From assembly GCA_018882935.1 (NCBI GenBank), contig VERA01000012.1, forward strand, positions 1 to 47,126: DNA of 47,126 nt. Reading direction: 5' to 3'. The notes beneath the pieces are model-generated. The model saw only the letters and a list, made by a program, of their open reading frames with translations, did not search any database and was not told the DNA's origin. Below are positions 40,281 to 47,126 of the stretch, piece by piece; position 1 is the stretch's first letter, and each line of letters starts with the position of its first letter. The position numbers and the translations under genes are program-made. The stretch is from Burkholderiaceae bacterium. GTDB taxonomy: Bacteria; Pseudomonadota; Gammaproteobacteria; Burkholderiales; Burkholderiaceae_D.

Positions 40281-41516
40281 TCAGGAGATCAGCTTTTGGA
40301 AGTAGTTGGGCAGTGCAAACAAACCCTGGTGCGTGGCAGGGTTGTAGTACTGCAGATCATCGAGCCGCGCAGACGCCAGTGTGGCAGCGATCTGATCGCT
40401 GCCGACGGCCCGCGGATCCAGCTGCTGACTGCAAACAGCGAGTGACCAGTAGGCGCCATACAGCGGAATGTACAAGCCCATCGGCGCCACCACCTCGAAA
40501 TTTTTTGCCAGCCCTTGATAAATCGAGGTCACCACATCAGGACGAAATACCGGCGAACCTGTGTGCAGCACCATCGCGCCACCCGGGTTCAGAATATGTT
40601 TCACGGAGGCGAAAAATTCGGCGGTGTACAAAGCTGAGGCGGGAGTATCCGGATCGGTTAGGTCGAGCAGCACCAAATCAAAGCGCTGATCGGTATCGCG
40701 CACAAACGCCAAACCATCTCCGATACGAATCTCGACCCGCGGATCATCAAGCGCACCACGATGAATATTGCCAAAAAATTCACGCGCGACACGAATCACC
40801 GCCTCATCGAGTTCAGCGATCACCACACGCTCGACCGACGGATATTTCAGCAACTCTTCCGCCGCGCCGCCATCGCCACCGCCCAGGATCAGCACACGCT
40901 TGATGTTGCCATGGCTGGCCGCTGCAGGATGAACCAAGGCCTCGTGATAAAAGAATTCTTCTTTTTCAGAGGTCATGTAATCGCCATCAAGTCGGAACAG
41001 TCGCCCGAATTGCGGTGATTCATGCACTTCGATAGTTTGGTGGGGTGATTGCTCACGGTACAGCGCAGGGCCAAGGCGGTAGCCGTAGCTGCTGTGTGCG
41101 TTGAGCCATTCATGACCGATCGTCATTTCGCTTTGCGCAGCGCCTACTTCACCCCGTTGCAGCGCCTGCGGATTCGCCTCTGCCGGATCAAACAGTCCAG
41201 ATAAGGCATCGATTAATTGCGCGGCCTTTTTGCTGTTATCGGTGGAGAAATTACAGACATACACATCCAGCGTGACCGCAGACTGCTCAGGCCAGGTGTG
41301 AATAGCCAGGTGAGATTCGGCGAGCAAGATGGTTCCGGTGACGCCGCCCGGTGGACCCTCGAACTCAGGGAAGGCAACAAAGGTGTCGCCTACGACGGTT
41401 AGGCCGCTCTCATTCACCGCCGCAACGCAAGCCTCGCGCAGCCCGGCTTTGTCCGTCATGAGTGGCAAATTCTTACGACAACCGGACAGGTCGGCGGTGA
41501 GATGGATCCCTTGCAT
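40281..41516 (-). CDS. S-adenosylmethionine decarboxylase-spermidine synthase fusion (SpeD-SpeE)
   Basis: A 411-residue fusion carrying the two successive steps of spermidine formation. Residues 1-115 are a class 1B AdoMet decarboxylase; LLAESHLAIHTWPE has the autocleavage site between Glu67 and Ser68, the latter becoming the pyruvoyl group, and His69 beside it. Residues about 130-411 are a spermidine synthase with QSPHQTIEV, LILGGGDGGAAEELLK, VVIAELDEAV and LLDLTDPDTPASALYT, so the aminopropyl transfer motifs look intact. Normally these are separate genes. Because SpeD self-cleaves, the fused chain would split into a short N-terminal beta chain and a long alpha chain carrying the synthase. 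Confidence 0.93.
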   Translation of the reverse strand: MQGIHLTADLSGCRKNLPLMTDKAGLREACVAAVNESGLTVVGDTFVAFPEFEGPPGGVTGTILLAESHLAIHTWPEQSAVTLDVYVCNFSTDNSKKAAQLIDALSGLFDPAEANPQALQRGEVGAAQSEMTIGHEWLNAHSSYGYRLGPALYREQSPHQTIEVHESPQFGRLFRLDGDYMTSEKEEFFYHEALVHPAAASHGNIKRVLILGGGDGGAAEELLKYPSVERVVIAELDEAVIRVAREFFGNIHRGALDDPRVEIRIGDGLAFVRDTDQRFDLVLLDLTDPDTPASALYTAEFFASVKHILNPGGAMVLHTGSPVFRPDVVTSIYQGLAKNFEVVAPMGLYIPLYGAYWSLAVCSQQLDPRAVGSDQIAATLASARLDDLQYYNPATHQGLFALPNYFQKLIS

Positions 41517-41684
41517 TTTTTTTCGAAAGGTCTTTCCTCGGCCCTATGGACCGAAATTTATTTTTTCGACAACAGCGGAGCCCTCCATTGTGCCATTAAT
41601 TGCCGCCACGACAAAATGCGTGCAGCTAGGCGTTTTGCCATGAAGTCGTTATCGCTTTTGTGAGCAGCGCTGCTGCTGCCCTGT

Positions 41685-41718
41685 TTTGGGTTTCAAGCGC
41701 AGCAGATTGCAACCCAAA
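41685..41718 (+). other. Hairpin upstream of the MipA/OmpV gene
   Basis: TTTGGGTT (41685-41692) pairs with AACCCAAA (41711-41718) around an 18-nt loop, in the 272-bp gap between speD-speE and the porin-like gene. It is 70 bp before the start codon, so it may be in the 5' leader or overlap the promoter. A 12-bp perfect palindrome AGCAGCGCTGCT at 41663-41674 precedes it. Function unknown. Confidence 0.3.
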
Positions 41719-41788
41719 CAAGATTTATTTTGATAATCTTCGGATGGCTAATATTTGATTTAAAACACCGAAACAGCCGGGAGCGAAT

Positions 41789-42583
41789 ATGAATATTATT
41801 AAAAGATTACTGATATTCGCACTTGCGCTGCAGGGTTCGGCATTTGGCTCGCTGGCTATTGCGCAATCGGCTGCAGAGCAGCAGGCGCAGCAACCGATTC
41901 CCGCATCTCGTAATTTCCTGGGGCTTGGTATTGGTGCTTTCCCCAAAACACCGGGCAGTAGCGATCTACGCGTGATGGCGTTGCCTGTGCTGCAGTACAC
42001 CTTCGGCGATGTCGGTTATGTCACTGGGCTGAAGGCCGGGGTATGGGGTTTCACTTCGGAAGATAAGTCGCTGCGCATCGGCCTGTACGCCGAGCCACGC
42101 TTTGGTTACAACGGCGCCGATAACCCGCTCACCGCTGGCATGGCCGATCGCAGCTTTGCCATCGACCTTGGCCCCAGCGTGCGTTGGACCACCCCCGTGG
42201 GCGTACTGAACTTTGACTATGGTTTTGACGTCAGCGGTCGTAGCGACGGTCAGGTCGCGCAACTGCAATTTATTCGACCACTGGTCAGCGATGTGGGATT
42301 CCGTCTGAATGGCGTGGTTGGCGCGACATGGCAAAACGCGGCAATGAACAATTACTACTGGGGCGTACGAGCCTCTGAGGCTACAGCCACCCGGGCTGCC
42401 TACACCGCCGGTGCGGGCGTGGGTCTGTCGGTTGGTTTGTCCGGGCTGTATGCGTTTGGCCCGACCAGCGCCCTGTTTTATGGCGCCACCATTAACCGGC
42501 TGTCGAATGCGCAATCAAACAGCCCGATTGCCGAGCGCGGGTTCGCGCCGCTTATTTACTTGGGCTACGGCTGGCGCATGTAA
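41789..42583 (+). CDS. MipA/OmpV family outer-membrane protein
   Basis: A 264-residue beta-barrel protein: Sec signal peptide (residues 1-25, cleavage after AIA), then FLGLGIGAFPKTPGSSDLR, the amphipathic strands of a barrel, MNNYYWGVRASEATATRAAYTAGAG typical of the MipA/OmpV family, and a terminal strand ending YLGYGWRM. Family members include scaffold proteins for peptidoglycan enzymes and channel-like proteins; the role here is not known. GGGAG is placed 5 nt before the ATG. It is monocistronic and convergent with the XRE gene (10 bp gap). Confidence 0.87.
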   Translation: MNIIKRLLIFALALQGSAFGSLAIAQSAAEQQAQQPIPASRNFLGLGIGAFPKTPGSSDLRVMALPVLQYTFGDVGYVTGLKAGVWGFTSEDKSLRIGLYAEPRFGYNGADNPLTAGMADRSFAIDLGPSVRWTTPVGVLNFDYGFDVSGRSDGQVAQLQFIRPLVSDVGFRLNGVVGATWQNAAMNNYYWGVRASEATATRAAYTAGAGVGLSVGLSGLYAFGPTSALFYGATINRLSNAQSNSPIAERGFAPLIYLGYGWRM

Positions 42584-42593
42584 GCGCCACCAC

Positions 42594-42872
42594 TTAGGTC
42601 TCGTAGCTCGGGGCCTCCTGACCCGAGCGCAACCAGTCGGGCGAGACATTACAGATACGCGCCACGACTTCCATGTTGCCATTAGCGGGCAATGCCTCAC
42701 CTGAGAGCCATTTACTAACCGTTGAAATAGCCACCGATGAGCCAGTTTGCATCGCGCAAAAAGCGCGCAGCAGCTGCGTCGGCCGGTTGGGGTCTATACC
42801 CGCATTCGCAAGGCTGCTACGCAGACGCCTGCTGAACGCTTCTCTCTCCTTGAAATTCAAGTGGGCTGCCAT
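42594..42872 (-). CDS. Small XRE-type HTH regulator
   Basis: A 92-residue DNA-binding protein with an HTH of the phage-repressor style: EAFSRRLRSSLANAGI, then AISTVSKWLSGEALPANGNMEVVARICNVSPDWLRSG (about 48-85). The SxVSKWxxGxxxP core marks the recognition helix. No oligomerisation or peptidase domain follows, so it is a Cro-like short protein. It is followed upstream (75 bp) by the hydratase-like gene in the same direction. Targets unknown. Confidence 0.8.
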   Translation of the reverse strand: MAAHLNFKEREAFSRRLRSSLANAGIDPNRPTQLLRAFCAMQTGSSVAISTVSKWLSGEALPANGNMEVVARICNVSPDWLRSGQEAPSYET

Positions 42873-42947
42873 GGCGAGGGGACCGTGCTTGGGTAAGTTA
42901 GAGCCTGACGATCACCATCAATTGGGGCTGGCTAGTGGTGAGCGATT

Positions 42948-43775
42948 TCATTCAATCGTTACGCGCAGGCTGGGAAGATCGATACCACTGACTACCGTGA
43001 CCCACTCCTGGCCGCTGCCGATTGCCTTTGACGGCAGCCAGCCGCCGATGGCCAGGTAGTGACCCGCAACGAACGGGCTCTCACGCGTGAGTTCTACCTG
43101 CCGCTGATGCAGCGCGTACGCATGCTGCAAAGATTTATCCAGCCTGTCGCTGCCCCGCGCAAAGCCGACAATCCGCGAGCCATCGCGCTCGACCACGTTC
43201 AAGGTCATGGTTGCGTTGGACACCAGGTCATCAAACACCGTCCTGCTTTTTTGCGAGAGCGTCTTCGCCTCGCCCATCACGAGTTGCGAATGAAAGCCGT
43301 TGGCGCACACTTTGTCTGCATCGACCCAGCGCTCGGCCTTGAAGGGGTTTTGCAGGATTTCAACCGCCAGCGCGACCGAATTAAAGCGCTGCAAGAAACT
43401 GTGCAGACCTTCGCCAGGCTCAGGCGTTGAGCCCAGACCGAATACCAAGGTCGGCTCGACCAACAACGGCTTCGCGCTGCGCAGTTTGAGCGCGGTAGTG
43501 TTGTCCTCGGCATGCATCAGCGAGTGCTGGTAGAGGTAACCCAGGCTCGGTAACTGCACCGATTCATTCGCGGCGCGCGGCTCGCCCAGAATCATTTTGC
43601 GGCCGGCCAGTTGCCAGCCCTCGGCAACACCGAGGGTGTGCAAAGTGTCGAGCACGCGCGCGCTTTCTTCTCCGTCCAAGCCGAGTTGCGTGGCCTGCGG
43701 TTCTAATAGCGTGCGCTTGCCTTGATTCGCCTGAATCGCGTGCGCGTAAGACAGAAGACGGGAGGTGTGCAGCAT
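42948..43775 (-). CDS. 2-keto-4-pentenoate hydratase/FAH-like protein, possibly degenerate
   Basis: A 275-residue protein with the outline of the MhpD-type hydratase/decarboxylase branch of the FAH superfamily: an N-terminal helical part, AGRKMILGEP (57-66), KPLLVEPTLVFGLGS near 105, AVEILQNPF, a mid-domain NATMTLNVVERDG and a C-terminal AGHYLAIGGWLP. In active family members the metal-binding ligands form ExE..D; here the first motif reads EPT instead of EPE, so metal binding may be lost. I cannot name a substrate. A strong GAGGGG is 9 nt before the ATG. It is divergent from the MerR-type gene. Confidence 0.5.
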   Translation of the reverse strand: MLHTSRLLSYAHAIQANQGKRTLLEPQATQLGLDGEESARVLDTLHTLGVAEGWQLAGRKMILGEPRAANESVQLPSLGYLYQHSLMHAEDNTTALKLRSAKPLLVEPTLVFGLGSTPEPGEGLHSFLQRFNSVALAVEILQNPFKAERWVDADKVCANGFHSQLVMGEAKTLSQKSRTVFDDLVSNATMTLNVVERDGSRIVGFARGSDRLDKSLQHAYALHQRQVELTRESPFVAGHYLAIGGWLPSKAIGSGQEWVTVVSGIDLPSLRVTIE

Positions 43776-43833
43776 TTGCGGACCCCTCTGAATGTGTAAG
43801 ATCGAACTGTCTTGTACCGATTTTATTTATACG

Positions 43834-43846
43834 ATTCTAATAGAAT
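43834..43846. promoter_or_regulatory. Palindrome ATTCTA-A-TAGAAT
   Basis: A perfect 6-bp inverted repeat around one base, inside the 216-bp AT-rich divergent region between the hydratase-like and MerR-type genes. Operator candidate only. Confidence 0.4.
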
Positions 43847-43861
43847 TTCTCTATCGATGAA

Positions 43862-43889
43862 CATAAATCTATAGATGTGTAGATTTATG
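43862..43889. promoter_or_regulatory. Perfect 10-bp inverted repeat CATAAATCTA...TAGATTTATG
   Basis: The arms 43862-43871 and 43880-43889 are exact reverse complements with an 8-bp spacer. It lies midway between the divergent hydratase-like and MerR-type promoters. The likeliest reader is the MerR-type protein encoded next door, by inference. Confidence 0.6.
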
Positions 43890-43900
43890 CGGCAAAAATC

Positions 43901-43929
43901 TTGTATTTACAAGGCTAGCTAGTTAATAT
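43901..43929 (+). promoter_or_regulatory. Sigma-70-like promoter of the MerR-type gene, with palindrome over the -35
   Basis: TTGTAT (43901-43906), a 17-bp spacer and TAATAT (43924-43929) make a good promoter about 60 bp before the ATG at 43992. The palindrome CTTGTA-TT-TACAAG (43900-43913) covers the -35 box and the start of the spacer, the region contacted by MerR-family regulators, so autorepression is likely. Confidence 0.55.
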
Positions 43930-43991
43930 TGTGCAGGTTATATAGTTCAGGAATTTTCAGAATTTTTGCTCAGTTTTTAAGAAAGAAACGC

Positions 43992-44924
43992 ATGGGAACT
44001 GTGACTGCTGCCAAACTGCTATCGATCGGCGCGATATCGCGCGAGACCGGCATTCATGTGTCCACTATCCGCATGTGGGAAGCGCGCTATGGTGTACTTA
44101 GGCCGGTGCGCACCGAAGGCGGCGCACGACGCTACAGCAGCACTGACCTCGAGCGACTAAGGCTGATCAAATTACTGGTCGATCGCGGTCAGAAGCCGAG
44201 CGCATTGGCAAGGCTGACGCTGGATGAATTAACTTCCGCATTACTGGGGCCCGCTGCCCTCGCAGGTGCCATCGCACCGCCGGCGCCGCGAATAGCTTCA
44301 ATGGGTAGCGCAACATGGCGCTCGTTACTGTTCGCAGATGCTGCGATGAAGCCCTGGACGCCCACCGCGCATTTTGACGAGCTGGCTGATGTCGAAAGCC
44401 GACTGGAAACCTTTGATGTGGGTATTGTGCTTACGCCCGCGCTACAGATGAATCTTGCCAAGTACTTGGCTGCTGCCCTCTCCGTCTACAAGGCCAAGAC
44501 GCTGGTGGTGATTTATGAATTCAGCAGCAGCAGCGTGATTCGTTTTCTGAGTGCGCTTGGCATCGAGTGCATTAAATATCCTGCGGCGCCTATGGATCTT
44601 GCCCGCAGTCTGGCGTCGATTGTCGAGTCGCGCCAAGCCGATGTACAGTCGCCGGCGCAGCCACGCTTTGGTATTGAGCGCCTGCAAACTATTGCCGCGA
44701 CCGACTCCAACTTACTCTGTGAGTGCCCCAAACATTTGGCAAGCCTGATCATCAGCCTGCACAGTTTCATTCAGTACAGCAACCAGTGTGTGAATGACTC
44801 GCCAAAAGACGCACTGATCCATGAAAAACTGCGTGACATCGCAAGCCTGGGCATCGTGCAACTGGAATCCGGGCTTGATTTAGTGCTGGAAGCCGAAAAA
44901 ATCAATCAAGCACACGCCGCCTGA
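43992..44924 (+). CDS. MerR-type transcriptional regulator with degenerate B12-binding-like domain
   Basis: A 310-residue regulator. The N-terminal winged helix (about 10-80) has SIGAISRETGIHVSTIRMWEARYG and a GGARRYSSTDLERL wing, like the MerR-HTH of CarH/LitR proteins. The middle (about 125-220) has a Rossmann-like pattern (FDVGIVLTPALQ, KTLVVIYEFSSSS) resembling a cobalamin-binding fold, but no DxHxxG cobalamin motif is visible, so B12 binding is unlikely. The C-terminus is helical. I use the ATG at 43992, because residues before it in the open frame (from 43929) are not typical protein. Its promoter region is palindrome-rich. Alternative: a regulator sensing another ligand through the same fold. 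Confidence 0.75.
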   Translation: MGTVTAAKLLSIGAISRETGIHVSTIRMWEARYGVLRPVRTEGGARRYSSTDLERLRLIKLLVDRGQKPSALARLTLDELTSALLGPAALAGAIAPPAPRIASMGSATWRSLLFADAAMKPWTPTAHFDELADVESRLETFDVGIVLTPALQMNLAKYLAAALSVYKAKTLVVIYEFSSSSVIRFLSALGIECIKYPAAPMDLARSLASIVESRQADVQSPAQPRFGIERLQTIAATDSNLLCECPKHLASLIISLHSFIQYSNQCVNDSPKDALIHEKLRDIASLGIVQLESGLDLVLEAEKINQAHAA

Positions 44925-44948
44925 CACCCGATTACGCCTGTCGTACTA

Positions 44949-45983
44949 CTACGCCTCTTGCTCGCGCCGGTAACGCAGCGACGACATCACCGATGCCGCG
45001 ATGAACGCAATGCCTATCAGGCCGGTCACAATTTCAGGCACATGAAACTTCATGGTGATGAACATAATCAAGGCGAGTACGCCGATAGCATAGTGAGCGC
45101 CATGCTCGAGATAGACGTATTCATCCAGCGTGCCCTGCCGTACCAGAAATACCGTAATCGAGCGCACAAATACTGCACCAATCGCCAAGCCAAGCATAAT
45201 AATCACCACATCATTGGTGATCGCAAACGCGCCAATAACGCCATCAAACGAGAACGACGCGTCGAGTACCTCGAGGTATAAAAATCCGCCAATACTGCCG
45301 CTCTTGACTGCCTTGGCAACATCACCTTCGCCCGATTCTTCTTTCTCGAGCATATTGCCGAGGATATCGACACCCACATAAACAATAATGCCCCACACCC
45401 CGGCGGTCAGCACCGCTAAATGGTTGTCGGGCTCAGCCAGCGCCAAACTCGATAGCACCACGACCAAAGCGATAAAAATAGGTACTGCCTGGATCTTGCC
45501 GTAGCTCGCCATTTTTTCTTCAAAATGACCTGCCCAGTGTAATTCCTTGTCCTCATCGAACAAGAAATTCAAGAAAACCAATAACAAGAACACGCCACCA
45601 AACGCAGCGACTTCATCATGGTGCTTGGTGAGATAAAAAGAAAATTCGCGCGGATTATGCAGCGCCATATTCCAGACTTCCGCGGCGCCCAGATCAGCGG
45701 TCTGCGCCACAATCACCAAAGGAAACAGCAAGCGCATACCAAACACGGCAACCAATATGCCAAGCGTAAGAAACAACTTCTGCCAAAACTCATCCCAGTG
45801 CTTCAGCACCGATGCGTTGACGACAGCATTATCAAATGACAGCGATACCTCGAGCACACCAAGAATCAGCGCAATACCAAAGGCTGTCATCGCACCGGCG
45901 CTACCGCCATGCTCATAGCCCCACCACAGTGCTAATCCCAGACAGACCACTGAAAACAGAATAGAACCACTGAAGTGCCGCAA
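44949..45983 (-). CDS. DUF475/TerC-like integral membrane protein
   Basis: A 344-residue polytopic membrane protein. The hallmarks of the DUF475/TerC group are present: EVSLSFDNAVVNASVL (about 45-60) and the second acidic motif LEVLDASFSFDGVIGAFAIT (about 237-256), with the Asp/Ser pairs on membrane helices that are thought to bind metal ions. Around nine helices. TerC relatives act in Mn2+ homeostasis or tellurite resistance; this one is not assigned. The start is an unusual TTG (45981-45983), backed by a strong GGAGG (45990-45994) about 6 nt upstream. Confidence 0.85.
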   Translation of the reverse strand: MRHFSGSILFSVVCLGLALWWGYEHGGSAGAMTAFGIALILGVLEVSLSFDNAVVNASVLKHWDEFWQKLFLTLGILVAVFGMRLLFPLVIVAQTADLGAAEVWNMALHNPREFSFYLTKHHDEVAAFGGVFLLLVFLNFLFDEDKELHWAGHFEEKMASYGKIQAVPIFIALVVVLSSLALAEPDNHLAVLTAGVWGIIVYVGVDILGNMLEKEESGEGDVAKAVKSGSIGGFLYLEVLDASFSFDGVIGAFAITNDVVIIMLGLAIGAVFVRSITVFLVRQGTLDEYVYLEHGAHYAIGVLALIMFITMKFHVPEIVTGLIGIAFIAASVMSSLRYRREQEA

Positions 45984-46043
45984 ACCAAACCTCCGATTTC
46001 CTATTTTTTTTAAGATTATTGTGCGTTGGCGTTATATCACAGG

Positions 46044-46061
46044 CGAGCACTGGTTTGCTCG
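46044..46061. other. Short perfect hairpin CGAGCA-N6-TGCTCG
   Basis: A 6-bp perfect stem with a 6-nt loop between the acyl-CoA ligase and DUF475 genes. No U-tract follows on either strand, so terminator activity is uncertain. Confidence 0.3.
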
Positions 46062-46105
46062 GGCCACGCGCAATGAACGCATAAAGTTTGAAGTAGTGCA
46101 GCCAG

Positions 46106-47126
46106 TTACGTGCGCAGCGCGCGCTTGAGGAGCTTGCCGTTGGGATTTCTTGGCAACGGTGTGTCGCTGAAAAATATTTCCTCAGGTACTTTGTAATCGG
46201 CAAGACGCTCTGCGCAATGGCGCTTGACCACCTCAGCATCCAGCGCATGATTGGGTGCGTACAGGTAGGCATGCACGCGCTCGCCAAGTACCGGGCACGG
46301 ATGCCCGATCACCGCTGCTTCGACCACACCGGTTAAGGCCATCAGCGTGTTCTCGACCTCCACTGAATAAATCTTGAAGCCACCGCGATTAATCATGTCT
46401 TTAATGCGATCAAAGATGCGCACCAAGCCCAAAGCATCAATCGATCCGACATCACCGGAGCGCCAGCAGCCATCAGTGAAACCCTTTGCCGTCGCCTCGG
46501 GATTATCCCAATAGCCGGGCACAACCATGGGCCCGCCTATCCATAACTCGCCGGATTCACCTGGCGCAACCGGCTCGCCGTTTTCATTCATGACACGAAT
46601 ATGCGCACATGGCGCGGCAATACCCACGCTATCGTGATATTTCGCTGAGAGCCCGAGCGGCATGATGGTGCTGGGTGATGATGTCTCGGTCGAGCCGTAG
46701 CAATTCACCAAAGTCATTTCGGGTAATGCCTTGGCCAACGCCTGCACCGTTGGTACCGGCATCGGAGCGCCACCATAGCCACCGACACGCCACGATCGCA
46801 GATCTGCTGTTAAAAACGCAGGCTGTAACAAACATAACTGATACATGGCCGGCACCATCACGCTGTAGGTGATTTTCTCGCGTGCGATCAAGTCAACAAA
46901 CGGCGCTGCCTTGAATTCCGGCACAATCACCAAGCCACCCCCCACATGCACCATAAGCGCGATCAAGGCTACTAATCCGGTCACATGACTTGCCGGTACC
47001 GCTAGTACCCCGCGATCTTCATTGCCTAGCTTGAGCGTTACCGCAAAATGAATCACCGAGTGCGCGATATTGAAATGCGTCAGCATCGCGCCCTTGGGAT
47101 TACCAGTGGTGCCTGAGGTGTAGAGA
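46106..47126 (-). CDS. Acyl-CoA ligase/AMP-dependent synthetase (5' end cut by window edge)
   Basis: The C-terminal roughly 340 residues of an adenylate-forming acid:CoA ligase. The edge residues read YTSGTTGNPKGAMLTH, the P-loop-like AMP-binding motif, so the frame continues past 47126. Later motifs are VNCYGSTETSSP, GELWIGGPMVVPGYW, WRSGDVGSIDALGLVRIFDRIKDMI, KIYSVEVENTL and the catalytic Lys in PRNPNGKLLKR. The sequence fits 4-coumarate-CoA ligase-like or fatty-acyl-CoA synthetases; the substrate is not determinable. Followed downstream by DUF475 in the same direction. Confidence 0.9.
   Translation of the reverse strand, partial: LYTSGTTGNPKGAMLTHFNIAHSVIHFAVTLKLGNEDRGVLAVPASHVTGLVALIALMVHVGGGLVIVPEFKAAPFVDLIAREKITYSVMVPAMYQLCLLQPAFLTADLRSWRVGGYGGAPMPVPTVQALAKALPEMTLVNCYGSTETSSPSTIMPLGLSAKYHDSVGIAAPCAHIRVMNENGEPVAPGESGELWIGGPMVVPGYWDNPEATAKGFTDGCWRSGDVGSIDALGLVRIFDRIKDMINRGGFKIYSVEVENTLMALTGVVEAAVIGHPCPVLGERVHAYLYAPNHALDAEVVKRHCAERLADYKVPEEIFFSDTPLPRNPNGKLLKRALRT

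Noticed and set aside
41966..42514. 182-codon minus-strand open frame inside the MipA/OmpV gene
   Set aside because: It is a shadow of the porin-like gene, with no ribosome site or recognisable protein features.

Overview
This 47 kb window looks like chromosomal DNA of a betaproteobacterium, probably Burkholderiales. The evidence is moderately high GC, tightly packed operons with ATGA-type overlaps, a class I polyhydroxyalkanoate synthase operon, Sox/flavocytochrome c sulfur genes, a MipA/OmpV porin-like protein and a GGDEF-EAL sensor. The assignment rests on gene content only. I saw no rRNA, tRNA, CRISPR array, transposase or prophage.

Layout. 1-3855: sulfur oxidation, with soxC (cut by the left edge) and an adhesin-E-like secreted protein on the minus strand, divergent from a flavocytochrome c sulfide dehydrogenase pair and a DsbA-fold isomerase. 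3994-4610: two small exported proteins. 4607-8563: a beta-CASP metallo-beta-lactamase nuclease divergent from a P-type ATPase. 8589-11327: a membrane GGDEF-EAL protein. 11473-18579: a minus-strand operon phaC, fabI-like, maoC-pta fusion, ackA, and a voltage-gated channel with two voltage-sensor domains and a single pore. 18792-22069: a MORN-repeat lipoprotein, then an archaeal-type AMP phosphorylase directly abutting a PRPP-synthetase homologue. 22075-22820: a TumE-type toxin-antitoxin pair with a perfect inverted-repeat operator.

22848-38396 is the centrepiece: one minus-strand run of thirteen genes read here as a reductive nicotinamide/nicotinate catabolic island. In transcription order it encodes the FAD and fused FeS/molybdenum subunits of a xanthine-dehydrogenase-family hydroxylase, 6-hydroxynicotinate reductase, a UPF0280 (ApbE-superfamily) protein, two paralogous 'amino acid synthesis' (DUF1185) proteins, a five-domain branched-chain-type ABC importer (solute-binding protein, fused LivH-LivM permease, two ATPases), a Tat-exported nicotinamidase, enamidase and glutaryl-CoA dehydrogenase. 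A divergent TetR regulator follows at 38594. The inferred logic is that nicotinamide is deamidated in the periplasm and nicotinate is imported, hydroxylated to 6-hydroxynicotinate, reduced to tetrahydro-6-oxonicotinate and opened to 2-formylglutarate. It would then be funnelled by unassigned steps to glutaryl-CoA and crotonyl-CoA, rather than down the B12-dependent Eubacterium barkeri fermentation branch, none of whose later genes is present here. The UPF0280 and DUF1185 proteins are the obvious candidates for the missing chemistry or enzyme maturation.

39273-47126: a fatty-acid-hydroxylase-family membrane protein, a SpeD-SpeE fusion (AdoMet decarboxylase plus spermidine synthase), a MipA/OmpV protein, a small XRE regulator, a degenerate hydratase/FAH-like protein divergent from a MerR-type regulator across a palindrome-rich control region, a DUF475/TerC membrane protein, and an acyl-CoA ligase cut by the right edge.
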